From the NCBI RefSeq assembly GCF_014203045.1, contig NZ_JACHIF010000012.1, forward strand, positions 62,001 to 126,000: DNA of 64,000 bases, in the 5' to 3' direction. The translations under genes were made by a program, and so were the position numbers. Shown here in pieces: positions 45,473 to 53,894 of the stretch. Each line of letters begins with the position of its first letter. Position 1 is the first letter of the stretch. Origin of the DNA: Prosthecobacter dejongeii (GTDB lineage Bacteria > Verrucomicrobiota > Verrucomicrobiia > Verrucomicrobiales > Verrucomicrobiaceae). The notes below the pieces were generated by a model that searched no databases, was not told the DNA's origin, and was given only the letters and a program-made list of their open reading frames with translations.

Positions 45473-45500
45473 ATTCTAATTAAACTCAGTAATTTTACAA
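45473..45500 (-). promoter_or_regulatory. candidate promoter of second pseudopilin
   Basis: On the minus strand, TTGTAA (45500-45495), a 16-base spacer and TAGAAT (45478-45473) lie immediately upstream of the GTG at 45465. Only seven bases separate the -10 from the start codon, so the transcript would be nearly leaderless. Found by eye. Confidence 0.3.
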
Positions 45501-45509
45501 GTTTTTTAC

Positions 45510-45563
45510 GTCCCTAAGATTCAAAACCTGGATTTTTTCCCTTCCACTTGAGGATTTAGGGAC
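45510..45563. repeat. imperfect dyad upstream of alaS
   Basis: GTCCCTAA (45510-45517) and TTAGGGAC (45556-45563) are perfect inverse complements, with TCAA/TTGA further inward and a one-base bulge. This makes a long imperfect hairpin about 120 bases before the alaS start. It may be a leader structure or an operator; no evidence decides. Confidence 0.35.
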
Positions 45564-45683
45564 TTTCCAGCCTCCTCATAGCCAGTCCTCCAGCGTTTTT
45601 ATCCAGACCACCCTTCCCACGCCGCCCCCTTCTTTTCCGTGGTCAAGGCTCAATCCTCCGCCATAGTGCGCGCCCTTTCTGCC

Positions 45684-48446
45684 ATGTCCGCCGTCCCTAC
45701 CGCCGCCCAGATTCGCCAGACGTTCCTCGACTTTTTCAAGTCCAAGGATCACACCATCGTCCCCAGTGACAACGTGGGCTACACCAGCCGCGACGGCGCA
45801 CGTATCTTTACTAATGCGGGCATGAACCAGTTCGTCCCCATCTTCCTGGGCGAGCGCAGTGCCGATGTGGACACCTGGCCAGGCGTGCTTTCCAAAGGCC
45901 TGCCCACCCGTGCTGCCGATACGCAGAAGTGCATCCGCGCCGGCGGTAAGCACAATGACCTCGAAGACGTGGGCCTGGATACCTACCACCACACTTTCTT
46001 TGAAATGCTGGGGAACTGGTCCTTTGGCGACTACTTCAAAAAAGAGGCCATCTCCTGGAGCTGGGAGCTCATCGTCGAGCGTTTCAAATTCCCGCCGAGC
46101 CGCGTCTTCGCCACCATCTACCAGCCTAACAAAGAGAAGGGTGATCCGGCGGATCGTGACCAGGAAAGCTGGGACCTGTGGGCTGAAAAATTCCGCTCCG
46201 TGGGTCTCGACCCTGAGATCCACATCGTCAACGGCAACAAGAAGGACAACTTCTGGATGATGGCCGATACCGGCCCCTGCGGCCCGTGCACGGAGATCCA
46301 CATTGACCTCACCCCCGGGCCGATTGAGCTCAGCGAAGAACGCCAGCGTGCCGGGGCCAAGCTGGTCAATGGCAGCGACGCGAGCTGCATCGAAATCTGG
46401 AACAACGTTTTCATTCAGTACAACGCCAACCCGGACGGCACTTTCACCCCGCTGCCTGCGCAGCACGTGGATACCGGCATGGGCTTTGAGCGCCTGACCT
46501 CCATCATCCAGGGCACAAAAAACTTCACGGACTTTGAGACCGCGAAGATCAGCAACTACGACACGGATGTCTTCAAGCCGATCTTTGATGAACTGACCCG
46601 CCTGAGCGGCAAGCATTACCAGAGCACCCTGCCCCTGCCCAATGAACAGGGCCACGTCATCCCCGTGACGGAACAGGAGAAAGTGGACGTCGCCTTCCGT
46701 GTCATCGCCGATCATCTTCGCACGCTCAGCTTCTCCATTGCCGATGGCATCCAGCCCGGCAACAGCGACCGCAACTACACCCTCCGCCGCATCCTGCGCC
46801 GCGCCGTGAAGTATGGCCGCACCCTGGAATTCAAAGAGCCCTTCTTCTACAAACTCGTGGACGTGCTAGCCCTGCACATGGGCGATGTCTTCCCCGAACT
46901 GCGCGCACGCAAAGATCAGATCAAAGCGGTGCTGAAGGTGGAAGAAGAGGCGTTTAACCGGACGCTGGATCGCGGAATTGCCTTGTTCGAATCGGAGGCG
47001 TCTAAAGGATCTTCTATTACGGGTGACTTTGCTTTCCAACTTTACGACACCTTTGGTTTTCCCCTCGACCTCACGGAGCTTCTCGCTCGCGAGCGCGGCC
47101 TAACTGTTGATACAGAAGGCTTCGAGAAACTCATGACCGAACAGCGCGAGCGCGCCCGTTCTGCCATGAAAAAGAACGTCGTCTCCGTCAGCGAAATCGA
47201 AACGAAAGAGCCCACCAAGTTCATCGGTTATGACGAACTGGAGACCGAAGCCAAGGTGCTGGAAATCGTAGCAATGAAAGACAAAACGGCCATCATTCTT
47301 GATAGCAGTGTTTGTTATGCCGAGATGGGCGGCCAGATCGGCGACAGCGGTCAAATCATCTTGGGCGCTAATACTTACCCAGTTTCCAGTACGACCAAGG
47401 TGGGCAATACCTGGTTGCATTTCATCGAAGGTGAAGAAGCTCCTGCTGAAGGGGCTCTCGTGCGTCTAGCTGTGGATGGTCCGCGTCGTCACGCTATTGA
47501 GCGCCACCACACGGCCACGCATTTGCTCCACTGGGCCCTGCATGAAGTCGTGAACCAGGAGGCCACTCAAAAGGGCTCCAACGTCACAGCGGAAAAGCTG
47601 ACCTTTGACTTTAACAATGCTGCCCTCACTGCGGGCCAGCTCGCGGATATCGAGAAGCTGGTGAATGAGCGCATCGTGGCGAATGACTCCGTTTCATGGA
47701 ACGAGATTCCGTATGCGGAGGCCAAGAACAACACGGGCATCATGCAGCTCTTTGGTGAGAAGTATCCGGAGAACGTCCGCGTGGTGCAGATCGGCGGCAA
47801 GCCGCTGGCCCTGGATGGTTACAGCATGGAACTCTGCGGCGGTACCCACACCCGTCACACAGGCGAGATCGGCCTGTTCCGCCTGATTGGCGAAGGGGCA
47901 GTGGCTGCTGGCGTGCGCCGCATCGAAGCCATCGCCGGACTGGAAGCCTACCACGCTGCCCGTGCCGATGCCGACCTGCTGAAGCTGCTGGCGGGCAAGG
48001 TCAGCGCCCAAGGAGTGAGTGATCTGGAGAAGAAGATTGATAACCTTTTGGCCCAACAAAAAGAGCTGGAAAAAGCCCTCAAGGCCGCCCAGCAGCGCGA
48101 AGCTTCCGGCAAGGCGAAGGAACTCCTTGCGACGGCTGAAAACAACGTTCTCATCGCCAACCTCGGGGATGTTGATGGCGACTATGCCATGGCCGTGAAC
48201 GATGCCCTCAAAGGCGTGTTTAATGGTGTCATCGTCCTGGCCTCCATCGGTGGCGGCAACGTGACCCTCATGGCCACCGTTTCCAAAGAGCATCAGGCCA
48301 AGGTGCAGGCCGGCAAGATCATCCAGACCATTGCCCCCATCGTCGGTGGCAAAGGTGGTGGCAAACCCGACTTCGCCCGTGGCGGCGGCAAGGACGTCTC
48401 GAAAGTGGACGCCGCCCTCGCCGAAGCCCGCAAGCTGGTGGGTTAA
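45684..48446 (+). CDS. alaS: alanyl-tRNA synthetase
   Basis: 920 residues from ATG 45684, normal for bacteria. The N-terminal aminoacylation domain begins AQIRQTFLDFFKSKDHTIV and includes FTNAGMNQFVPIFLG; the editing domain carries ERHHTATHLLHWAL and CGGTHTRHTGEIG; the C-terminal coiled coil (about 775-810) and C-Ala domain end GGGKPDFARGGGKD. It charges tRNA-Ala and removes misactivated Ser/Gly. Earlier in-frame GTG and ATG codons are unlikely starts. Confidence 0.97.
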   Translation: MSAVPTAAQIRQTFLDFFKSKDHTIVPSDNVGYTSRDGARIFTNAGMNQFVPIFLGERSADVDTWPGVLSKGLPTRAADTQKCIRAGGKHNDLEDVGLDTYHHTFFEMLGNWSFGDYFKKEAISWSWELIVERFKFPPSRVFATIYQPNKEKGDPADRDQESWDLWAEKFRSVGLDPEIHIVNGNKKDNFWMMADTGPCGPCTEIHIDLTPGPIELSEERQRAGAKLVNGSDASCIEIWNNVFIQYNANPDGTFTPLPAQHVDTGMGFERLTSIIQGTKNFTDFETAKISNYDTDVFKPIFDELTRLSGKHYQSTLPLPNEQGHVIPVTEQEKVDVAFRVIADHLRTLSFSIADGIQPGNSDRNYTLRRILRRAVKYGRTLEFKEPFFYKLVDVLALHMGDVFPELRARKDQIKAVLKVEEEAFNRTLDRGIALFESEASKGSSITGDFAFQLYDTFGFPLDLTELLARERGLTVDTEGFEKLMTEQRERARSAMKKNVVSVSEIETKEPTKFIGYDELETEAKVLEIVAMKDKTAIILDSSVCYAEMGGQIGDSGQIILGANTYPVSSTTKVGNTWLHFIEGEEAPAEGALVRLAVDGPRRHAIERHHTATHLLHWALHEVVNQEATQKGSNVTAEKLTFDFNNAALTAGQLADIEKLVNERIVANDSVSWNEIPYAEAKNNTGIMQLFGEKYPENVRVVQIGGKPLALDGYSMELCGGTHTRHTGEIGLFRLIGEGAVAAGVRRIEAIAGLEAYHAARADADLLKLLAGKVSAQGVSDLEKKIDNLLAQQKELEKALKAAQQREASGKAKELLATAENNVLIANLGDVDGDYAMAVNDALKGVFNGVIVLASIGGGNVTLMATVSKEHQAKVQAGKIIQTIAPIVGGKGGGKPDFARGGGKDVSKVDAALAEARKLVG

Positions 48447-48465
48447 ATCCCCCGCCCCGCCGCAC

Positions 48466-48619
48466 GGAGCGCGAGTATGCTGAGCGTAGCGATGCTACTC
48501 GCCTCTTTTTGTGGTCTCGCTTCTCCAGCGGCCAAGGCCACTTCCTCATCCCCCACCTCACAGCCCTTTCCGGTCTTCAACACACTAGGAAAGTTAGGCG
48601 AGTAAAATACTCGCGCTCC
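48466..48619. repeat. 154-bp element with 13-bp terminal inverted repeats, copy 1
   Basis: Starts GGAGCGCGAGTAT (48466-48478) and ends with its exact inverse complement ATACTCGCGCTCC (48607-48619). Internal arms TACTCGCCT (left) and AGGCGAGTA (right) extend the pairing, and each side can also fold on itself, so the whole could form a long branched hairpin. Nearly the same length and sequence as copy 2, 18 bases away. No credible coding content. MITE-like or REP/RAYT-type element by structure (inference). With copy 2 it fills the 388-base gap after alaS. Confidence 0.85.
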
Positions 48620-48637
48620 CACAAGCCCTCGCTGCAT

Positions 48638-48791
48638 GGAGCGCGAGTATGCTGAGCGCAGCGATGCTACTCGCCTCTTTATGTGGTCTTGGGTCTCAAT
48701 CGGCCAAGGCCACTTCCTCATCCCACACCGCACAGCACTTTCCGGCCTTGAACACACTAAGAAAGTTAGGCGAGTAAAATACTCGCGCTCC
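48638..48791. repeat. 154-bp element with 13-bp terminal inverted repeats, copy 2
   Basis: Same 13-bp ends (48638-48650 and 48779-48791) and same length as copy 1, differing at scattered bases including TTTTTG/TTTATG and the segment after TGTGGTCT. Same orientation as copy 1, separated by 18 bases. Ends 43 bases before the 3' end of the pectate-lyase gene. Could act as a transcript-end structure for either flanking gene. Confidence 0.85.
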
Positions 48792-48834
48792 CCCGCAGAG
48801 AAAAACTCAATGCGCTAAAACAGTCTAATCCTCT

Positions 48835-49914
48835 TCACTTGAAACCCTGTTTAGATTGCCACTTGGGGTAATCATCTTCCAATAAGGAGGCTGGCCAAGT
48901 GCCGTAATAGGCATAACCATTGCGGCGTTCGAACTCGATCTCCCCGATGCTGTAGTGAAAAACGGAGTCACGTCCCAGGAAGAGAGGGCGATGTGTTTTC
49001 AATTCATAAAAGCGCGCCCACAATGGGCTGGCTGTGGCATCCCCCACAACCCGACGGTCTTGTTTACCTTCGGCATTTTTAAAAGTTTCTAACCGGACTC
49101 CTTTAATAGCGGCGGCCTGAAGCCAACGGATGGCTGCTTCAATGGATGCGATTATTTCAGGCGTAGGTTTTTCGATTTCCATGAGGAAACGAACCACCCC
49201 GACACTTTCGCTACCAGAAAGGGAGGGCGGCTCATACTTTCGTGCCCAAGCTGGCTCCAGAGTCGCCTCATGGTGCTGGGCACACCAGACGGTAAGCTTG
49301 CCATTTTCTCGAATCTGAGTTTTCAGAATGCAACGGATCCCCTTTTCATTTGCCTGAGCGGCTTTTTCACGATGCAAATCATCCACGAAAGTAAAAGGAG
49401 GCCGACCGCTTGCAACGTCCCGCAGCAGCTCGAGGGCGCTAATCATGGCGTTGTCGTTGTAGGTGATATGGGAGTAATATCCGGAAGGGCGGAGAGGATA
49501 AAACTGCGGGAATCCCCCATTCTCGTACTGTGAGTCTAACAAATAATCTATTCCTTTGATGACTGCCTTCTGATACGACTCTCCACCCCCGGCTTCGGTT
49601 ATCAAAGCCAGAAATCTTATGGGGGCAGTTGTCGAGCCGTTATCAATGGTATTGCCTTTTTCTTTTTGAATCTTGGCGAGTTCTTCTGCCGAAGAAGGAG
49701 GCTTCAGTAAATCGTGATTTTTTGGCCACGCACCTTCCGCAGATTGGTAGAGCAACACCGTTTGAGCCGCAGCACGAGCTTCGGCCCCAGCATACCAATC
49801 GGGTTTTTGTTTGAGCAGCTTGGTGCTCCATGAGTTCGTGGCATCGGCGGCATGGGTGCATTGTAGCAGGGCAAAAAGTGTAACTAAACACCCCGTGAAG
49901 CTTGAAATTTTCAT
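48835..49914 (-). CDS. secreted pectate lyase (PL10-like)
   Basis: 359 residues. Signal peptide ending near CTHAAD. PL10 features: LYQSAEGAWPKNHD, TIDNGSTT, NGGFPQFYPLR, ITYNDNAM, VWCAQHHEATLEPAWARKYEPPSLSGSES and ARFYELKTHRPLF. PL10 enzymes cut polygalacturonate by beta-elimination with calcium and a catalytic Arg. It is the last gene of the BNR run, with 83 bases to the gene before it, so it may be separately controlled. Catalytic competence looks intact but is untested. Confidence 0.88.
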   Translation of the reverse strand: MKISSFTGCLVTLFALLQCTHAADATNSWSTKLLKQKPDWYAGAEARAAAQTVLLYQSAEGAWPKNHDLLKPPSSAEELAKIQKEKGNTIDNGSTTAPIRFLALITEAGGGESYQKAVIKGIDYLLDSQYENGGFPQFYPLRPSGYYSHITYNDNAMISALELLRDVASGRPPFTFVDDLHREKAAQANEKGIRCILKTQIRENGKLTVWCAQHHEATLEPAWARKYEPPSLSGSESVGVVRFLMEIEKPTPEIIASIEAAIRWLQAAAIKGVRLETFKNAEGKQDRRVVGDATASPLWARFYELKTHRPLFLGRDSVFHYSIGEIEFERRNGYAYYGTWPASLLEDDYPKWQSKQGFK

Positions 49915-49997
49915 TTTGGAAAGTGGCGCGTTGTTTAGATGAAACTGCCTTCATCCTAAAGGTGCAAATCGCTGTAACTTTCTTTAAATTCAGTCAT

Positions 49998-51326
49998 TCA
50001 GTAAATGAGATCGCGAAATTTCCTCACCCGATGAAAGAGGATGAGATTGCCATTGTGGGCGGAGCGGGCTTTTTCATTGCCACTGCGACTGAGGATGCAG
50101 AGGTCCTCCCCATCCAGGCACATGCTGGCGTAGTGGCGGGATTCCTTGGGTGAAGCACCCGCGCAGACGAGGCCCGCAAAGCACCAGTCCACCATATTTT
50201 TGGAGAAGTGCAGCACCAAACGATGGCGTTCATTATCAGGCGTGCCCCAACGTTCGGTGGACATGCGATCTGGCCGTACCATGGAGTCCGTGGACTGGGA
50301 GCCGAGCATCCAGTAGAGCTTGGTCTTTTCATCCCACAAGATGTGGAAGCGCATCTGCGCACCAGGACAGGGCACGTAGAGCATGGTCTGGCCTGCGGGT
50401 GATTTCACCAGCGAGGTCGTCATGCTGCCGTCATCGTTTTCCTTCACCTGCGCAATCGCAGCATAGTTAGTTAATCCGGTGTGGGCACGCATCCAGAGAT
50501 GGAAGGTCTTTCCCTGCGGATCATGCCAGATGTGATCTGGGTCTGTGAACTGGACAACATTCGTTTCCAACCAACCTAAGGGGGCGATGCTGCGGCCTTT
50601 AGGCGGCACAAGGAACGTGGCTTTTTTGCGATCCACCGGATGAAAGGGCAGGCCAAAGTAGTTGCTCTTCTCCGCGTCCCAGATGTCTTCAAAAACGAGC
50701 TCGCTGGCGAAGGTCCAGTTCTTGGGTTCGGTGAGGTCTGAATCCGCTTGGGCGCGCATGAGCACAGGGGCGAGATCTCCCACCTGCCAGGACTGGATGC
50801 CGCGCTTCGGGGCGTGTTTCTCCATGACGAGATAGACATTCCCCTTGGCGAAATGAACGTTGCAGGCGGACTGGTGCCAAATGCCGACATCATTTAAAAA
50901 GACGCGCGGACTCCATGTGACACCGTCATCATCAGACCGGATGATGCCCACCTTTTTGCTGCGCCCCAGGATGTAGAGAGATTTACCCGCGACAAAAGGG
51001 CGGGCAAAGCTCATGTCGAAATGGGCGCGTTGCGTCCAGGTCTTACCACGATCGTCACTGGTGAGGATGCGGGCCTCGTGCAGCGGCTTGCCCTCAGGAC
51101 CGACGGGCTTACCCGTGGAGGAGACTTCATGTGTGGCGACCAGACGCCCTGATGACAAGCGGCAAATGCCAGGAGTATAACCATAAATGTTGCGGGGATC
51201 TGGCGATTCCCACAGCGTCACTTCATCCTGGGCGAGTGGCCGCACAGGCTGACCCACCGCCTGGGCCTGAAGGCAGACGGGGAGGCTGAGCAGGCCCAAG
51301 AGGAAAAGATAGCGCCCGTGCATCAT
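49998..51326 (-). CDS. secreted BNR/Asp-box (sialidase-fold) protein
   Basis: 442 residues. Signal peptide ending near LQAQAVG. Asp-box motifs SDDRGKTW and SDDDGVTW identify the six-bladed sialidase fold. The usual sialidase N-terminal R-I-P motif is not evident, so the true substrate may not be sialic acid. It starts 22 bases after the DUF4440 gene within the co-directional run and is probably co-transcribed with it. Confidence 0.83.
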   Translation of the reverse strand: MMHGRYLFLLGLLSLPVCLQAQAVGQPVRPLAQDEVTLWESPDPRNIYGYTPGICRLSSGRLVATHEVSSTGKPVGPEGKPLHEARILTSDDRGKTWTQRAHFDMSFARPFVAGKSLYILGRSKKVGIIRSDDDGVTWSPRVFLNDVGIWHQSACNVHFAKGNVYLVMEKHAPKRGIQSWQVGDLAPVLMRAQADSDLTEPKNWTFASELVFEDIWDAEKSNYFGLPFHPVDRKKATFLVPPKGRSIAPLGWLETNVVQFTDPDHIWHDPQGKTFHLWMRAHTGLTNYAAIAQVKENDDGSMTTSLVKSPAGQTMLYVPCPGAQMRFHILWDEKTKLYWMLGSQSTDSMVRPDRMSTERWGTPDNERHRLVLHFSKNMVDWCFAGLVCAGASPKESRHYASMCLDGEDLCILSRSGNEKARSAHNGNLILFHRVRKFRDLIY

Positions 51327-51348
51327 GGTGGAGGCCCTCAGCGCAACA

Positions 51349-51798
51349 TCACTTCGCCGGGCTAGCAGGAGGTAGCTTGCAAGACTGCCAAGCGAGGAAC
51401 CGCCATTCGCCTTTCTCCAGCCGCCACACGCCTAAAAAGCTGAGCACGCTGTCCATCCTGCCTTTGTCCGTGATGGCCTGGATGCGGGCACGGCCAGTCA
51501 TGAGGGCGATACCAGGGGCAGGAAAGGTGAACTTCCGCTCTTCATAGTCATAACCTGCGTATTTGGTGCGGCCCTCGGTGAGGATGTCCATGAAGCTCGC
51601 CTTGGTATCCACGACGCCATTGGAATGCGCATAATTGAGGTCATCCGAAAAGACGGAGGCCAGCTTTTCACGCTGTGGTGATTTCATGGCTGCCACGCGG
51701 GCGTCATCGGCAGCGGTGACAGCGGCGAGGGTGGCCTCATCCGCCAGGGAAAGAGAGACTATGAGACAGGAAAGGAGGACTAACCCAAAGGATTTCAT
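51349..51798 (-). CDS. secreted DUF4440/SnoaL-like protein
   Basis: 149 residues. Signal peptide ending near SLSLADE. The mature part is an NTF2-like cone fold of the DUF4440 group: AADDARVAAMKS, VFSDDLNYAHSNGVVDTKASFM and WRLEKGEWRFLAWQSCKL. These small domains bind or convert diverse small molecules; nothing shows which. Twelve bases after the FGE-BNR gene and 22 before the next BNR gene, so part of the operon. Confidence 0.82.
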   Translation of the reverse strand: MKSFGLVLLSCLIVSLSLADEATLAAVTAADDARVAAMKSPQREKLASVFSDDLNYAHSNGVVDTKASFMDILTEGRTKYAGYDYEERKFTFPAPGIALMTGRARIQAITDKGRMDSVLSFLGVWRLEKGEWRFLAWQSCKLPPASPAK

Positions 51799-51810
51799 GG
51801 TGGGGATGAC

Positions 51811-53877
51811 TTATTGTGAGACGGTGGGCAGGGCCTTGAGCCAAGCGGTGTTAAAGACGTAGTGATTCTTGCTGCTCACAAGCTGGATGTTGCCATCCCG
51901 TGTCTGCGTGACGGCCAGGTAACCGCAAGGTTCAGCCAGGGTATCGCTCTGGGTGAACTCCACGCGGTCAATGGTGTTGACGCTTTGTTTCTTGCCACCT
52001 GCCGTCACCAGCCGCCGCACGGGCCAGGTCTGGCCTTCATCATAAGACAGGGCGGCGAAAAGACCGTAGCCTGTGAACTCACCCTCCGTGCTTTTGAAGG
52101 TGATGCCCTTGCGGTTCTTCCAGTCGCTCCATTGATCGGTAAAACTGCAGATGAGGATGGCCCCATCAGCCAGACGCATCATGGCGGCGCGCTGCACGGT
52201 GCTGATGGCAGGAAATTCAGAGGCGGCGTAGGTCCAGGTTTTTCCCAGATCGGCGGTGTAACTCACGGGGGTTCTGAACTGGAACTTAGCCTGATCTTCA
52301 GGCAAGTCGTTGCGACTGATGGCCATGATGCGGCCGTCTTTGAGCTGCACCATAGGCGCATGGATGCCGGGGTAACGGAAGCCCTGGCCGCCGGGGCGGA
52401 AGTCGCTGGCCTGCTTATTGACATCGTTGAAGGCCCATGTTTTCCCTGCATCTCGGCTGAAGACGAGACTGATCTGACGTGAGTCATGCCCTAACACCAA
52501 AGTACTATCGGCCAAACGTAGCACCTGATTGCCAAACTCACCTGGAAGCGAAATGATCTGCGCCTTGGACCAAGTGGCCCCGTTGTCCGTGGAAGTGCGC
52601 ATGAGGTTTTCACGCAGGCCACGCACGAAGTTGTAGATCGTTTTGTCACCATCCCACCAGATCTTGGGCGCGTGGTCGTTCACATCCGGCCCATCCCAAA
52701 AGACGGAGGCAGGCTCCCACTCCTGGGCACCCCGGCGTAGGCGACTGGCCACGTTGCTAAGTTCAGCCCCGTCTTCATTGGCGCAGGAGTACCAAACAGC
52801 CAGGAGATCGCCATTCGGACATTCGGTGATGGAGGGGCTGTGATTGTGGCGGAAGAATAGCGGGCCAACTTCGCCGGGCTGGATTTTCACATACGGTTTA
52901 GGGCCGATGAATACGGCGCGATCCTCAGGGGTCGCCTGCATTTTGGCGAGACTCTGTGAGACAGCCTGGGCATTCAAAGGGGGCTCAGGGGCTGGACTGA
53001 ATACCCCCACTGATGGCCCTGCCTGGACGATGCGAAAACCGATGCGGTCACTGCGTGACTCTGGTAACCAAGCCCCGCGATTGGCAGAGCGCAGCACTCG
53101 ACTGAAGATGGAATGGTGGCCGCCACGAAAGACGCGGAAGTCGCCCGCTGCCGGACCGCGTGCATCCATCTGCGCGGCGACGGTGTAGGGAGCATGCCAG
53201 TCAGCACACCACTCGGCCACATTGCCGTGCATGTCATGCAGGCCCCAGGCATTCGCCGGGGTGAGGCCCACACGCAGGATCTCGTCCCGGGAGACCTGGG
53301 CGCGGTATTCGGCAGGCAGCGGTTTCCCGGCGAAATAGCGGTCGCGAAAAGCGACATCGGAGCCCCATTTTTGAAAACCCGCTGGCAGCGAATCTCCGGT
53401 GTGGAAAAGGGTGGTCGTTCCCGCCCGGCAGGCATATTCCCACTCTGCCTCGGTAGGCAGACGATAGGGCCGTTTTTCCTTGGCAGAAAGCCAGTCGCAA
53501 AAGGCCACCGCTTCTTCCCAGCTTACCTGCGTGACGGCATCCTCCGCATTCCCCTTCCCTTTCAAATGCTCGGGTTTGAACTGGCGATACTGACCTAACG
53601 TGACCTCCGTTTCCCCCATGAGAAATCCCTGGCTAAGGGTGACCTTGTGGGCGGGTTTTTCATCGGCATCTGCATCGTCGAATTTCTCCGGATGCTTCAG
53701 CATCTGATGATCAGTCGCAGGTCCGTCTTGGCCCATGAGGAAAGTGCCTGCCTCAACCACCACAAGGCGCATGCCCAGCGAATTCACGAAACTCTCAGCC
53801 GCAGACAGTGAGACTGAGAAGAAAGTCACTCCGAGGAAGACCCCAACCCACCTTGAATGAAAAGCCCAATCCTGCAT
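51811..53877 (-). CDS. secreted FGE-sulfatase-domain/BNR fusion protein
   Basis: About 688 residues from ATG 53877. After a signal-like N-terminus, residues about 30-286 form a formylglycine-generating-enzyme-type (FGE-sulfatase) domain: FLMGETEVTLGQYRQF, PYRLPTEAEWEYACRAG, GNVAEWCADW, RVFRGG and GFRIV. The paired cysteines of true FGE are absent at the RSANRG position. Residues about 325-688 are a BNR domain with Asp-boxes STDNGATW, SRDAGKTW, TADLGKTW and SYDEGQTW. The first domain is probably a binding module. A TTG at 53919 could extend it. Confidence 0.85.
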   Translation of the reverse strand: MQDWAFHSRWVGVFLGVTFFSVSLSAAESFVNSLGMRLVVVEAGTFLMGQDGPATDHQMLKHPEKFDDADADEKPAHKVTLSQGFLMGETEVTLGQYRQFKPEHLKGKGNAEDAVTQVSWEEAVAFCDWLSAKEKRPYRLPTEAEWEYACRAGTTTLFHTGDSLPAGFQKWGSDVAFRDRYFAGKPLPAEYRAQVSRDEILRVGLTPANAWGLHDMHGNVAEWCADWHAPYTVAAQMDARGPAAGDFRVFRGGHHSIFSRVLRSANRGAWLPESRSDRIGFRIVQAGPSVGVFSPAPEPPLNAQAVSQSLAKMQATPEDRAVFIGPKPYVKIQPGEVGPLFFRHNHSPSITECPNGDLLAVWYSCANEDGAELSNVASRLRRGAQEWEPASVFWDGPDVNDHAPKIWWDGDKTIYNFVRGLRENLMRTSTDNGATWSKAQIISLPGEFGNQVLRLADSTLVLGHDSRQISLVFSRDAGKTWAFNDVNKQASDFRPGGQGFRYPGIHAPMVQLKDGRIMAISRNDLPEDQAKFQFRTPVSYTADLGKTWTYAASEFPAISTVQRAAMMRLADGAILICSFTDQWSDWKNRKGITFKSTEGEFTGYGLFAALSYDEGQTWPVRRLVTAGGKKQSVNTIDRVEFTQSDTLAEPCGYLAVTQTRDGNIQLVSSKNHYVFNTAWLKALPTVSQ

Positions 53878-53894
53878 ATCTTCTAAAGGCTGGT

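Noticed and set aside
45576-46715. 379-codon open frame antisense to alaS
   Set aside because: It lies wholly over the alaS promoter and coding region, has no signal or domain, and its residues mirror the strong codon bias of alaS. Treated as a shadow.
48443-48757. 104-codon open frame across the 154-bp repeats
   Set aside because: The predicted protein repeats itself because the DNA does (EASSIATLSILAL-type segments); no start signal or domain. The repeat explains it.
51811-53877. Active formylglycine-generating enzyme
   Set aside because: The domain family is right but the essential cysteine pair is not seen and no sulfatase gene is in the window.
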